A stretch of DNA of 64,000 nucleotides from Lederbergia panacisoli (GTDB lineage Bacteria; Bacillota; Bacilli; Bacillales; Bacillaceae_C), in the NCBI RefSeq assembly GCF_024626525.1, contig NZ_JANJGU010000014.1:1-64000 (forward strand), read 5' to 3'. Shown here one piece after another: positions 10,174 to 19,008 of the stretch (position 1 is its first letter; each line of letters opens with the position of its first letter). The position numbers were made by a program, and so were the translations under genes. The notes beneath the pieces were generated by a model, which was not told the DNA's origin, ran no database searches, and was given only the letters and a program-made list of their open reading frames with translations.

Positions 10174-10508
10174 TAAAATAATCGTTTTCATCATAAAAAA
10201 CTATTATTCCAATATATTAAAGTTTTCAGTAAAATCGTATGGCTCATATGTATATTATTACAGATTAATTACGAATACAATAACTTTTTTAAAATTAATA
10301 ATGCATTAAGTTTGGTCATTTATTATTTTTTTATAAAACAATTATACATAAAAACATATTTTGTAGAATTCGTATGTTTTATTTATCTCCTAAAGTTAAC
10401 GCATTATACTACGATAAGACCTTTTGAATTAACTTTTTTGAAGAATATTATCGTAAATAGAAAATTGTATGTAATTACATATTCATGCAATAAATCCATA
10501 AATTTCAA

Positions 10509-10536
10509 AAGCCGTTCCTACGAGTAGGAACGGCTT
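10509..10536 (-). terminator. Terminator of the small membrane protein gene
   Basis: A perfect 12-bp stem AAGCCGTTCCTA/TAGGAACGGCTT with a CGAG loop lies 2 bp after the stop codon. On the minus strand it is followed by TTTTGAAATTT. Confidence 0.85.
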
Positions 10537-10538
10537 CG

Positions 10539-10685
10539 TTATCGAGTCTTTTTGCCTGCAACAAGATTGAAGATGAAGAGTACGAGAGCGGCTATTAGCA
10601 AAATGTGGATAAGTGCGCCGCCAATTTTTGCTATAAAACCAAGTAACCAAAGTACCACTAATATTCCAACAATGGTCCAAAGCAT
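10539..10685 (-). CDS. 48-residue membrane protein, lmo0937 family
   Basis: A very short gene encoding MLWTIVGILVVLWLLGFIAK, then a Gly-containing turn, a second hydrophobic stretch and a basic tail ending GKKTR. It therefore has two membrane helices (about residues 3-19 and 24-42). This is the signature of the tiny lmo0937-type membrane proteins of Bacillus and Listeria, whose function is unknown. GAAAGGA lies 10 bp upstream of the ATG and a strong terminator follows directly, which together make a real monocistronic gene likely. In relatives such genes are often stress-induced; nothing here shows that. Confidence 0.85.
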   Translation of the reverse strand: MLWTIVGILVVLWLLGFIAKIGGALIHILLIAALVLFIFNLVAGKKTR

Positions 10686-10852
10686 AGATCAAAATCCTTT
10701 CGTTAACTAAATTTTGAAGCATATTAATAAACTACCCTTTGTATACATTTTTAAAACTTCCAGTGAAGTGAATAAACAGGACGTTCGAAATAGGAGGAAA
10801 TAGTTGAATAAAAATATTTTATCGTAGGAGAATATAGTTGGAGGTGAAAAAC

Positions 10853-11455
10853 ATGCAATTAGCATCGCATGAGCTTCATGATTTAAGTGAGCTGATTGCA
10901 AGTTGCTTTAATACTGTAACTTGCATGGGAACATTTATTAACCAAGCCCAAGATCCCGAATTAAAGTCATTGCTTCAAAAGCATTATCCAAAGCATATTG
11001 AGGATTATAATTTGAAGGTGGAGTTTGTTCAGAGTTCTCAAATTCCTGATATTTCGAAATTTCAACCAGATGTTTTATCGCCAAAGCTAAATAATTACTT
11101 ACAACCACCAACAACTATGGCGCAAGCAGCTGCCCCACGAACGAATGCACAAACACACAATGATCGAGAAATTGCAACAGCATACTTACTCAATCAAAAA
11201 GCCGCCGCAAAAAATTATGCAGCTGCCGTTCTGGAGTGCGCAAATCCTACATTAAGAACTTTTTTAGAAAATGCCTTTCTTAATAGTAGTCGGCATAGCT
11301 ATGAAATTTGGGAATATATGATGCAAAAAGGTTACTATCCACTTACACCAGCTACAGGAGAAGCGATCCAAACAATTGGAAGCTTGTATCAACCTGTACA
11401 GCAATTTCCATATATGAGTGATTCAACGACTATGCAGCACCAACATTTACAGTAG
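10853..11455 (+). CDS. Spore coat protein, two Coat F domains
   Basis: A 200-residue protein with two copies of the ferritin-like Coat F four-helix unit: residues about 5-60 (DLSELIASCFNTVTCMGTFI) and about 100-165 (NQKAAAKNYAAAVLECANPT). A Gln/Met-rich tail follows. Such proteins are deposited on or near the spore coat during sporulation. The start is placed at ATG 10853, which follows GGAGGTG by 5 bp; an upstream in-frame TTG precedes that site and is not used. It stands alone with a hairpin after it and is distinct from the two smaller Coat F genes at 17.2-17.8 kb. Confidence 0.8.
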   Translation: MQLASHELHDLSELIASCFNTVTCMGTFINQAQDPELKSLLQKHYPKHIEDYNLKVEFVQSSQIPDISKFQPDVLSPKLNNYLQPPTTMAQAAAPRTNAQTHNDREIATAYLLNQKAAAKNYAAAVLECANPTLRTFLENAFLNSSRHSYEIWEYMMQKGYYPLTPATGEAIQTIGSLYQPVQQFPYMSDSTTMQHQHLQ

Positions 11456-11468
11456 AATCAAATATATT

Positions 11469-11500
11469 AGCCAGGTACTTCTTTAGAAGATACCTGGCTT
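11469..11500 (+). terminator. Hairpin after Coat F gene
   Basis: Stem AGCCAGGTA/TACCTGGCT with a partly paired interior, followed by a short T-rich tail. It is probably the terminator, with a weak U-tract. Confidence 0.7.
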
Positions 11501-11514
11501 TCGTAATTGGAAAC

Positions 11515-11640
11515 CACGTTGAATTCGGACTGAAAATCGAAAAGATCGGGATTTAAGTCTGAATCAGGGCCGGATTCGTCTTTGAGTCCGAATCAGTGCT
11601 AGATTCAGACTGAAAATCAAATAAATAAGGATTTGAGTCT
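11515..11640. repeat. Degenerate repeat cluster of the 51-bp type
   Basis: The words TTAAGTCTGAATCAG (11553), TTGAGTCCGAATCAG (11582) and TTGAGTCTG (11633), and a pair of ATTC(G/A)GACTGAAAATC (11523 and 11603), recur here. Spacings are 29, 51 and 80 bp (29+51). The vocabulary resembles the 52.45 kb array. It fills the gap between the Coat F gene and the thioredoxin-like gene and touches the latter's stop. Confidence 0.75.
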
Positions 11641-11641
11641 G

Positions 11642-11959
11642 TTATTTCACACTGACAAGAAACTCGTTTACTTGCTCTGGTGATTTTGCATTAGCACTGT
11701 GTAAATGGGCTGTTTTTTCACCATTTTTGAAGATGAGTAGACTTGGTATACCCATGACAGCATTTTTTTCTGCGATTTCAGGAAATTTGTCACGGTCTAT
11801 CTCATACCAAGTATACTGGCTATTTTCCTCAACAATATCATCGATGAACATATCCATACGTTTACAGTCCGGACACCAATCAGCTTCAAACTTTACGATG
11901 ACTGGGCTGCTGCCGGAAATAATTTCCTCAAATTGCTCTTTACTTTTAATTTCTTCCAT
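11642..11959 (-). CDS. Thioredoxin-like protein (YdbP type)
   Basis: A 105-residue single-domain thioredoxin-fold protein with the redox motif WCPDCKRM near residue 30 and the cis-proline segment GIPSLLIF near 75. It likely performs thiol-disulfide exchange in the cytoplasm, as there is no signal peptide or membrane helix. The start is ATG 11959, seven bases after AAGGAGGT; an upstream GTG falls inside that site. It resembles B. subtilis YdbP from memory. It stands alone between repeats and a divergent SEDS gene. Confidence 0.85.
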   Translation of the reverse strand: MEEIKSKEQFEEIISGSSPVIVKFEADWCPDCKRMDMFIDDIVEENSQYTWYEIDRDKFPEIAEKNAVMGIPSLLIFKNGEKTAHLHSANAKSPEQVNEFLVSVK

Positions 11960-12193
11960 ATATACCACCTCCTTATAGTTATCTTATAAGCTTAAGGTAA
12001 GCAATTCAATTTTCAAGCATTCCATCAATATTGTGAAAACCACATATTGCTTCTTTTTATATTTAACTTCATTCAGTATAATGGTAAGATGACCAAGGGA
12101 TATCCTTAGTTGATTTTCGCTCCAATCATCATAATGGTGGAATAATCAACAGTGAACAATATAAAAGCCTATAAAATAAGAGGAGACGAAGTG

Positions 12194-13363
12194 ATGACTT
12201 CTCAAAAAAAACCAGTTCCTAAAATAGATTACGGTATTATTTTATCATTAATGTTATTGACGATCGTTAGTTTGATTACTATATATAGTGCCCAAAAAAC
12301 GCAGCAATATGGTTCGACGAATTTTGTATTGCAACAAGTCATGTGGTATGTCATTAGTACAGTAGCTATAGTTGTCATTATGCAGCTAGACTCTGATCAA
12401 ATGAAAAAGATAGCATGGTATGCGTACGGATTTTGTTTACTATTATTAATCGGTTTAATCGTGGCTCCCAATACAGAACTGACTCCAATTAGAAATGGTG
12501 CGCAAAGTTGGTATGTAATTCCAAAAGCAGGTGCAATTCAGCCATCAGAGTTTATGAAAGTTTTTACAATTGTCGTACTTGCAAAAGTGACTGCAGGGCA
12601 TAATCTCAAATTTATTAATAAGAATGTTAAAACCGATATTTGGCTTTTATTTAAGCTTGTCGTTATTACAATGATTCCAGCTGCTTTAGTCTTAAAACAA
12701 CCTGATCTAGGTACAGCACTCGTATTTGGATGTATATTACTAGCGATTATTCTTGTTTCAGGAATAACGTGGAAGTTATTATTTCCACTTTTTTCTTCCA
12801 TGACGGTTTTGGTTGGAGGCGTTCTTTATATTGCGATATTTCAACACGAGCTGTTAAAAGGGATTTTGGCAGACCATCAATATAAACGAATCTACTCTTG
12901 GCTTGACCCTTATTCATATCGATCAGATGAAAGCTTTCAATTGGTTAAATCACTGCTTGCTGTTGGTTCAGGGCAAACAACTGGAAAAGGATACAAGAAC
13001 GGAGAAGTTTATATGCCGGAAGCCCATTCTGACTTTATTTTTAGTACAGTAGGAGAGGAATTCGGCTTTATTGGCGGAAGTATTGTGATCAGTTTGTTTT
13101 TCATGCTGATCTATCAAATTACGAAAACTGGAATTGAAACAAAAAATCCATTTTATTCTTATATTTGTGCTGGTGTAATCGCCATGCTTGCGTTTCACGT
13201 ATTTGAAAATATTGGGATGACTATTGGCTTGGTGCCTATTACCGGTATCCCACTACCATTTGTCAGCTATGGGGGAAGTGCATTGTTAGGAAATATGATG
13301 GCAGTAGGAGTGATTTTATCGATTCGCTATCATTATAAAAAATATATGTTTTCTGATGACTAA
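12194..13363 (+). CDS. RodA/FtsW/SpoVE-family peptidoglycan glycosyltransferase
   Basis: A 389-residue polytopic membrane protein of the SEDS family, which polymerises lipid II into glycan strands with a partner class B penicillin-binding protein. About ten hydrophobic helices are visible. The catalytic aspartate of SEDS enzymes falls in EAHSDFIFS at residue 280, and a conserved Trp lies in GAQSWYVIP at 106, positions close to those described for B. subtilis RodA (W105, D280). The C-terminal signature GIPLPFVSYGGSALL is typical. Start ATG 12194 follows AGGAG by 9 bp. No penicillin-binding protein gene is nearby, so whether this is the elongation enzyme or a paralogue cannot be told here. Confidence 0.88.
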   Translation: MTSQKKPVPKIDYGIILSLMLLTIVSLITIYSAQKTQQYGSTNFVLQQVMWYVISTVAIVVIMQLDSDQMKKIAWYAYGFCLLLLIGLIVAPNTELTPIRNGAQSWYVIPKAGAIQPSEFMKVFTIVVLAKVTAGHNLKFINKNVKTDIWLLFKLVVITMIPAALVLKQPDLGTALVFGCILLAIILVSGITWKLLFPLFSSMTVLVGGVLYIAIFQHELLKGILADHQYKRIYSWLDPYSYRSDESFQLVKSLLAVGSGQTTGKGYKNGEVYMPEAHSDFIFSTVGEEFGFIGGSIVISLFFMLIYQITKTGIETKNPFYSYICAGVIAMLAFHVFENIGMTIGLVPITGIPLPFVSYGGSALLGNMMAVGVILSIRYHYKKYMFSDD

Positions 13364-13392
13364 GAGGGCTGACCGAGGAGGGCAGCCTTCTT
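13362..13392. terminator. Terminator between the SEDS gene and gerAC
   Basis: Imperfect stem AAGAGGGCTG/CAGCCTTCTT between convergent stops; it could serve both transcripts. Confidence 0.65.
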
Positions 13393-13394
13393 CT

Positions 13395-14456
13395 CTATTC
13401 TAAAGTCCCTGATTCAGAGATTGTAACATTTGAATGAATATGGAAAGTTATTTTTTTATAATCTTCTTTCCAATTTTTTTTATCAAAGCTCCTATTCTGC
13501 TGTATAAACTTCCGTTCGATTCCGACTGGATCAATTCCCTTTTCTTGAAAATCCGTTAGTAATTTCTGTATCTTTTTTTCAATGTCTTCTTCCCCATTTT
13601 TAGCAATTTTCTTAATGACATCATTTTGCAATTTTTTTCCCGTATATTTTGTGATGATGCCCGTCATATTATATTCAATATCAACTGTCATTTTTTTTAC
13701 ATCAGTTTTGATGGAAGAGCGTGATCTTATGTTGTGAATGGTAACTCCTTTGCCATCTAACTCTACATCTAAACTTCCTTTATTATGTTGATCAACTAAT
13801 AATTTAAAATAGAACATATCTTCCGTTGGAATTTTATACACTACCTTATCTTTTGAAAAAATCGCAAGCCCGTCTATTAATAGTTTTTCATCTGTTACTT
13901 TTTTCAAAATAGGGAGAAAAGAGCCTTTTGCTTCCTGGAAAAAATCAGATGCATACATATGGAGATTTGTATTTGGAATATCCCGGTGCTTAATATTCGT
14001 TTCAATCATAGTAGATATAAATTTAGCGTTTCCCTCGGGGCCATACTTTCCCATTAATAATTCATGAGCAGATCCTTCAGAAATTACTAAAAACAATCTT
14101 GAACCGACACTCGGATTTCTTTGCAACGTATCGATTATGGGGTAAATACCTCTTTTTGCCGTTTTCATGTCAATGACAACGATATCGATATCTCCGATTA
14201 AAACGGGTGATGTTGCTTCCCTAGATAAATGGTCAAGAATACCAGCATCCTTATTCATGGTCATCGTAATATTATTGTCTTCAGCCTGTTTCTGTTCATT
14301 ATAAATGGTGTATATGCCAGTGACTTTTATTTTATTTCCATCAATATAATCAATCCCACCAGCATTTATTAGCGTTAAATTATCAATGACTTTCGTCTGC
14401 ACACATCCAGTTAATATGGTTAGAAGCAGAAAAAAAATAATAGCTCTTATCCTCAT
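13395..14456 (-). CDS. Ger(x)C-family germinant receptor lipoprotein (C subunit)
   Basis: A 353-residue lipoprotein. The signal peptide ends in the lipobox LTGC with Cys18, followed by the Ger(x)C domain. It is the third subunit of a nutrient germinant receptor in the spore inner membrane, attached to the outer leaflet. The start overlaps the B-subunit stop (ATGA) and is preceded by AAGAAGGTG. The order A-B-C matches gerA/gerB/gerK operons. The germinant recognised cannot be deduced. Confidence 0.92.
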   Translation of the reverse strand: MRIRAIIFFLLLTILTGCVQTKVIDNLTLINAGGIDYIDGNKIKVTGIYTIYNEQKQAEDNNITMTMNKDAGILDHLSREATSPVLIGDIDIVVIDMKTAKRGIYPIIDTLQRNPSVGSRLFLVISEGSAHELLMGKYGPEGNAKFISTMIETNIKHRDIPNTNLHMYASDFFQEAKGSFLPILKKVTDEKLLIDGLAIFSKDKVVYKIPTEDMFYFKLLVDQHNKGSLDVELDGKGVTIHNIRSRSSIKTDVKKMTVDIEYNMTGIITKYTGKKLQNDVIKKIAKNGEEDIEKKIQKLLTDFQEKGIDPVGIERKFIQQNRSFDKKNWKEDYKKITFHIHSNVTISESGTLE

Positions 14457-15538
14457 TTTTTCACCTTCTTAACGATAAGTACAATTATGAAAAAAAGCGG
14501 AATATAAATGAAATTAATGATAAATCCCGCTTGGTTGATGAAATTTAGAAATGATTCAATTTGATGCCTCGTTTCTAAAAGCGGGACAATAAACAAGATT
14601 ACAGCTGAAATCCAGAAAAGCGCACTGCGTTGTGAAGTTTTAATTGTTTTTTTCATGATTCTGCTTGCACACCAAAGAGGAATGCATATATTTGGAAGAA
14701 TAACCATGAACCAAGTAGCGATTCCGATATATTCAAATCGCCACATAAAAGAAAGCTTTACTATTTTCCAAATCGATAATGTGGCCCAAATAATATGCTG
14801 AAGCTGACCTTCACTGTAATATCCAAATGATATGAAGGTGATAAAGATGTATATGATACACGTAAATAATAATCCGAAATGTGCCCATTTTTTGGATTTC
14901 TTCGGATTTTGGATAAAGGGATAATAGTAAAGCAAAGTTTCATAGCCTAAATAAGCAATTGATAATTGCAGTGTTGCTTTGAAAATATCTTTAAAGGAAT
15001 GGTGTAGAATCGGTAAAAAATCACTATAATCCGAATAAGGGACGGCAAAAAGAAATGCAAAAAATAAATAAAACGGAATGACAACGCTAAAAAAAGCCAT
15101 GCCTGTTACAGTTCGTATGCCACCGTTGACAATATATACCGCCAGAATCAAAAAGCTAAAAGTAAACCAAAACACGCTTAAATCTTGGAAGAGCCAGATC
15201 TGCAAAATTTCGATATATGCACGAGTAACCGCGATAGCTATAGAGATGAAATAAATAGCGAAAATAAGATTGAATATCCCCCCCACATATTTCCCAAATA
15301 TATATGATTGTGTATCATTCATATCCCCTTTTCCTAACTCTGCAATTTTATATATAATAAATAGGATGATATGTGATAATACACACGCAATTAAGACGGC
15401 AATCCACGCATCATAACCGGCATTTTTTGATATTTGCCGTTGGTATCCGAGGACACCAATCCCTATCTGCATAGAATGGACAAGGAAAAATACGAGATAT
15501 GGTGAAATTTGCATTCCCTTTTCGGTGCTGCCCATCAT
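14453..15538 (-). CDS. GerAB-family germinant receptor permease (B subunit)
   Basis: A membrane protein of about 361 residues with roughly ten helices, in the spore germination subfamily of the APC transporter superfamily. It is the subunit thought to bind the nutrient. The start is uncertain. ATG 15538 (or ATG 15535) follows GGGAGGTC closely, whereas an upstream ATG at 15559 overlaps the A-subunit stop but lacks a ribosome site. The C-terminal helix and basic tail (VKKVKK) overlap the start of the C-subunit gene. Confidence 0.9.
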   Translation of the reverse strand: MMGSTEKGMQISPYLVFFLVHSMQIGIGVLGYQRQISKNAGYDAWIAVLIACVLSHIILFIIYKIAELGKGDMNDTQSYIFGKYVGGIFNLIFAIYFISIAIAVTRAYIEILQIWLFQDLSVFWFTFSFLILAVYIVNGGIRTVTGMAFFSVVIPFYLFFAFLFAVPYSDYSDFLPILHHSFKDIFKATLQLSIAYLGYETLLYYYPFIQNPKKSKKWAHFGLLFTCIIYIFITFISFGYYSEGQLQHIIWATLSIWKIVKLSFMWRFEYIGIATWFMVILPNICIPLWCASRIMKKTIKTSQRSALFWISAVILFIVPLLETRHQIESFLNFINQAGFIINFIYIPLFFIIVLIVKKVKK

Positions 15539-15555
15539 GGCGACCTCCCGATTAT

Positions 15556-17061
15556 TCATTCATCGATATCTTTCATTTTATTTTCCTTTTTTAATTGAAA
15601 GCGCACCGGTTTTTGACTATGTAAATAACCCGGACGTAATCGTCCTTTGTAAAAAGGAAACCTAATGAAAGCATCCTTCATATCCGTAAGTCTTGGAGGA
15701 TAGATGGGCTCTAAGTAAGGCCGCCCCAATGATTTCAATTGAATAAGGTGCGCTAAAATAATACAGACGTTAATGACAATCCCTAAAAATCCCCATAATT
15801 GGGCGAAAAACAAAAAAGGGAAGCGGATCAATCGAATTGTTGTGCTTATTTTATATACTGGAGTAGTAAACGATGCTAAAGCAGCGATGGAAACGAGAAT
15901 TAATAAGACATTACTTGTCAAGCTTGCTTCTACGGAGGCAGTCCCAAGGACGATACCACCAACAATACCGATTGTTTGTCCAACCTTTGTCGGAAGGCGG
16001 GCTCCGGCTTCACGGAGGAGTTCTATCGTAATTTCCAGGAACAATGCTTCCAAAAAAGGTGGGAAAGGAACATGTTTTCTAGAACTAATAATAGAAGCCA
16101 TCAAATCTTTCGGGATGATTTCAGGATGATACGTTAATATAGCAACATACATCGGAGTAGCGAAAATCGATACTATGACTCCAATAATTCTAAGAATCCT
16201 GATGAAGGATGCAACTAGCCAATTCATTAAATAATCTTCTGCCGAACTAAAAAAGGACATGACTGATGAAGGGCCCATTATGGCAAATGGTGATCCATCT
16301 ACAATCACTGCGACTTTCCCCTCAACAAGCGAAGAGATGACTTTCATAGGTCTCTCGCTATTTAATAGTTGGGGAAAGGGAGAATTTTTATTGTCGGCAA
16401 TCATCTCTTCGATATATGAACTATCCTGAATTTGGTCAAAATTGATGTCCTCTAATCTTTGCCTCATTGTGTTTACATCTTCTTTTTCAGTAAGACCATC
16501 GATATAAATAATAGCTACTCGTGTTTTTGTTAAAGTTCCTACAAGTATTTCGTCGATGACAAGCTCCTTGATAGGAAGCCTTTTTCTTACTAAGTTAAGA
16601 TTTTTTTCAATCGATTCTACAAAGCTTTCTTTTGGTCCACCTACTGTAAATTCAACTTCTGAAGGTGAGACTTCTCGCCCAACTTCAGCTGTTGCCGGCA
16701 CTAAAGCAACTGTTTTATCATTATTTTTCAGTCGGATCATGACCCATCCAGTAAGTAATTTTTCCTCTATATCCAATGGATCCGATGTAATATTACAATC
16801 ACGTGAGGGAAGCAAATACTTTAAATCCTCAAGTGTATGAAATTTCCCATACAGTAAATAAGGCATCAAATCTTTTTGCGTAATTTTGTCGTCCACCAAA
16901 GTAGCAATATATGCAATAAAAAAGGATGTATTTGTTTGTTCATTGATTGCTTCTGATTGTTTAAAATCTTTGGATTTAGATAACTGTTCCATAATTTCAG
17001 GAAGGGATTTTACAGGATTTACAGTATTAGTAGTAAACTCTTTTTGTTTTTTTGAGAACAA
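15556..17061 (-). CDS. GerAA-family germinant receptor A subunit
   Basis: A 501-residue GerA-family protein. A long N-terminal hydrophilic domain (about 1-265) precedes four or five membrane helices (about 285-450) and a cytoplasmic C-terminal tail. Conserved blocks such as EGKVAVIVDGSPFAIMGPSS and PEIIPKDLMASI are clear. Translation begins at TTG 17061, ten bases after GGGAGGA. A possible sigma-G-type promoter (AGAATA near 17130, spacer about 17 bp) lies upstream; forespore expression is expected for this family. It assembles with the B and C subunits into a receptor that opens ion channels on nutrient binding. Confidence 0.93.
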   Translation of the reverse strand: MFSKKQKEFTTNTVNPVKSLPEIMEQLSKSKDFKQSEAINEQTNTSFFIAYIATLVDDKITQKDLMPYLLYGKFHTLEDLKYLLPSRDCNITSDPLDIEEKLLTGWVMIRLKNNDKTVALVPATAEVGREVSPSEVEFTVGGPKESFVESIEKNLNLVRKRLPIKELVIDEILVGTLTKTRVAIIYIDGLTEKEDVNTMRQRLEDINFDQIQDSSYIEEMIADNKNSPFPQLLNSERPMKVISSLVEGKVAVIVDGSPFAIMGPSSVMSFFSSAEDYLMNWLVASFIRILRIIGVIVSIFATPMYVAILTYHPEIIPKDLMASIISSRKHVPFPPFLEALFLEITIELLREAGARLPTKVGQTIGIVGGIVLGTASVEASLTSNVLLILVSIAALASFTTPVYKISTTIRLIRFPFLFFAQLWGFLGIVINVCIILAHLIQLKSLGRPYLEPIYPPRLTDMKDAFIRFPFYKGRLRPGYLHSQKPVRFQLKKENKMKDIDE

Positions 17062-17136
17062 GGTTATCTAATCCTCCCAATATAATGGATGTTTTGCTTT
17101 ATCTGTGCCCTAATTCACATAAAATATTCTAATTGA

Positions 17137-17172
17137 AAAAAGATGCAAACCGGGATATTGTTTGCATCTTTA
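17137..17172 (-). terminator. Terminator after the small Coat F pair
   Basis: Stem AAAGATGCAAAC/GTTTGCATCTTT with a 9-nt loop and a T-run on the minus strand, 5 bp after the stop of the upstream gene. Confidence 0.88.
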
Positions 17173-17176
17173 TCAT

Positions 17177-17512
17177 TTATTGAATATGACCGCTATACGG
17201 GAATTGATTTGTATAACCAGTATGCTGCTGATATGATTGTTGAATTTTTTGTGTGTCCTGAACCTCCATCTTATACCAGCCTTTTTGAAACATGAGATTG
17301 AAAATATCTCTTTGCATTTGTTGAGTTTCTGTAAAAATAGATAATAAATCATCGTATAAGTGTTGGTGACTCGCTTCGTGAAGGGCAGTGGTGTACGCTT
17401 GAGTCATATACTTTTCGGTAGAAAGCATATCGTTCAGAAAATCTCGATCGTTCATCTGTGGTGTTTTAGGAACTTGAGTCGCTGGGTTTTGAATTTTATT
17501 TTGATTTTGCAT
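17177..17512 (-). CDS. Small Coat F-domain spore coat protein (YusN-like)
   Basis: A 111-residue protein: a Gln/Asn-rich N-terminus (1-20), then one Coat F helical unit (DRDFLNDMLSTEKYMTQAY to FQKGWYKM, about 22-80), then a Gln/Tyr-rich tail. The start has AGGAGG 7 bp upstream. It lies 15 bp after another Coat F gene and upstream of the proline dehydrogenase gene on the opposite strand, the position of yusN in B. subtilis. Presumably made in the mother cell. Confidence 0.8.
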   Translation of the reverse strand: MQNQNKIQNPATQVPKTPQMNDRDFLNDMLSTEKYMTQAYTTALHEASHQHLYDDLLSIFTETQQMQRDIFNLMFQKGWYKMEVQDTQKIQQSYQQHTGYTNQFPYSGHIQ

Positions 17513-17527
17513 GATGAGCCTCCTAGA

Positions 17528-17833
17528 TCATTGCATAATGGAATTGTTTTGTTGTTTTTCCTCTAAATGTCCGAGAATCTTCATGTAATGCCTTTGATGC
17601 ATTTGCCCGCAGGCATCTAGTTGGGTTTTTATTTGTTGATCTTGGCACTGAGAGGCAGCGAAATGGGCTTTTTTCATGACGAGTAAATTCCAAGATAACA
17701 TATCATTAATATAGGAAAAATCTTTTGTCGTAATAACATGTGGCGGCTGCTGCATCATCTGTTGTTGATTTTGTGGCTGCTGCATCATATTTTGCTGATT
17801 TTGCATTTGTTTGTTCATCTGCTGGTTTTGCAT
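17528..17833 (-). CDS. Small Gln/Met-rich Coat F-domain protein
   Basis: A 101-residue protein whose first 32 residues are almost all Gln, Met, Asn and Pro. A single Coat F unit follows (DFSYINDMLSWNLLVMKKAH, about 37-95). It is preceded by AAAGGAGG. It is co-oriented with and 15 bp from the next Coat F gene, so the two form a small operon, probably a duplication that has diverged in the tails. Transcription diverges from the proline dehydrogenase gene 120 bp away. Confidence 0.78.
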   Translation of the reverse strand: MQNQQMNKQMQNQQNMMQQPQNQQQMMQQPPHVITTKDFSYINDMLSWNLLVMKKAHFAASQCQDQQIKTQLDACGQMHQRHYMKILGHLEEKQQNNSIMQ

Positions 17834-17952
17834 GATCCGGATCCTCCTTTATCATTTCTATCATTATCATGCCTGACCATTTTCTTTTTATGTACGAAAA
17901 AAGATGATAAAATGAAAACGAATACATCAATGATTCTAAGGGGAAATGAATC

Positions 17953-18870
17953 GTGGAAAAAATATTGCGGACATTTTTTTTATTTTTATCGAAAAATAGA
18001 ATTCTTACGAAAATGGCAAAAAAATATGGACTTAGGTTCGGTGCCTCAAAGTTCGTAGCGGGGGAAACGATAGAGGAAGCCATCCGTGTCATTAAGGAAT
18101 TAAATAATAAAGGATTATCCGTAACGATCGATTTCTTAGGAGAATTTGTGGATAGCGAAAAAGAAGCGAATGTAATGGCTGACAACTCTATTCGTGCCAT
18201 CGAAGCAATTCGAGGTGAAGAACTAAATTCACAATTATCATTGAAGCTTACGTCCATGGGACTTGATATTTCCGAAGATCTTGTTCTTTATAATATGAGA
18301 AGGATTATGGATGCTGCTGGGAAAAATAATGTTTTTGTGACAATTGACATGGAGGATTACGCCCGCTGTGAAAAGACATTGCACATTTATAAGGTGTTAA
18401 AATCGGAGTACGCAAATATCGGGACCGTTTTACAGGCTTATTTGTATCGTACGGAACAAGATATTAACGACCTAGACAAGTATTCCCCAAATTTAAGACT
18501 TGTAAAAGGTGCATATAAGGAATCAGCAGAAGTTGCCTTTCCAGTAAAAGAAGAAGTGGATGAAAACTTCAAAAAAATGATTGCCACCCATATATTAAAT
18601 GGAAACTTTACGGCTGTAGCTACGCACGATGAGACAATCATTGAATATATGAAACAATTTGTTTTAGAACATAAGATTGACAATGACTTATTTGAATTTC
18701 AAATGCTGTATGGAATAAGGTCCGACCGCCAGCTTGAACTTGTGAATGAAGGGTACAATATGAGGGTGTATGTACCGTACGGGACAGATTGGTATGGATA
18801 TTTTATGCGCAGATTAGCAGAAAGGCCAGCAAATGTTGCTTTTGTGCTAAAAGGATTATTAAAAAAATAG
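17953..18870 (+). CDS. Proline dehydrogenase (FadM/PutB-like)
   Basis: A 305-residue FAD-dependent proline dehydrogenase with a TIM-barrel fold, oxidising proline to pyrroline-5-carboxylate. The family signatures are visible: LRLVKGAYKE near residue 180 and the C-terminal YGIRSDRQLEL and VYVPYGTDWYGYFMRRL. Length suits the monofunctional Gram-positive enzyme. Start GTG 17953 has AAGGGGAA upstream. No pyrroline carboxylate dehydrogenase lies beside it. It directly precedes fadN, exactly as fadM (yusM) does in B. subtilis, but a promoter and FadR box separate the two. Confidence 0.9.
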   Translation: MEKILRTFFLFLSKNRILTKMAKKYGLRFGASKFVAGETIEEAIRVIKELNNKGLSVTIDFLGEFVDSEKEANVMADNSIRAIEAIRGEELNSQLSLKLTSMGLDISEDLVLYNMRRIMDAAGKNNVFVTIDMEDYARCEKTLHIYKVLKSEYANIGTVLQAYLYRTEQDINDLDKYSPNLRLVKGAYKESAEVAFPVKEEVDENFKKMIATHILNGNFTAVATHDETIIEYMKQFVLEHKIDNDLFEFQMLYGIRSDRQLELVNEGYNMRVYVPYGTDWYGYFMRRLAERPANVAFVLKGLLKK

Positions 18871-18890
18871 AATTTTTTTAGTTTAAAAGA

Positions 18891-18919
18891 TTGCACATAA
18901 AGAATATTTTCGATATATT
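18891..18919 (+). promoter_or_regulatory. Sigma-A-type promoter for fadNAE
   Basis: TTGCAC (-35) and TATATT (-10) are separated by 17 bp. The predicted start of transcription is about 40 bp upstream of the FadR box. Confidence 0.6.
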
Positions 18920-18966
18920 AATAATAATTATATACTCATTCGAGAGTTATTTTTTTACCGGAAAAA

Positions 18967-18984
18967 TGAATGAGTATTCATTCA
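18967..18984 (+). promoter_or_regulatory. FadR operator upstream of fadN
   Basis: TGAATGAGTATTCATTCA agrees with the B. subtilis FadR (YsiA) consensus TGAATGAMTANTCATTCA at every defined position. It lies between the promoter and the fadN ribosome site, so bound FadR would block transcription until long-chain acyl-CoA releases it. Confidence 0.88.
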
Positions 18985-19008
18985 AAAAAGTTAGAGGGGG
19001 AGTTACTT

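Larger units (their letters stand above)
10088..10538. other. AT-rich intergenic stretch upstream of appD
   Basis: No reading frame with a ribosome site is visible on either strand. It should contain the app promoter. I see no palindromic operator that I can name, and no riboswitch. Short runs on the plus strand look like chance frames in AT-rich DNA. Confidence 0.6.

Noticed and set aside
10483-10722. 79-codon minus-strand frame over the small membrane protein gene.
   Set aside because: It is in another frame from the well-supported 48-residue protein, runs through the terminator, and has no sensible composition.
17706-18257. 183-codon minus-strand frame overlapping the Coat F and proline dehydrogenase genes.
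   Set aside because: It is antisense to conserved proline dehydrogenase coding sequence and has no ribosome site.
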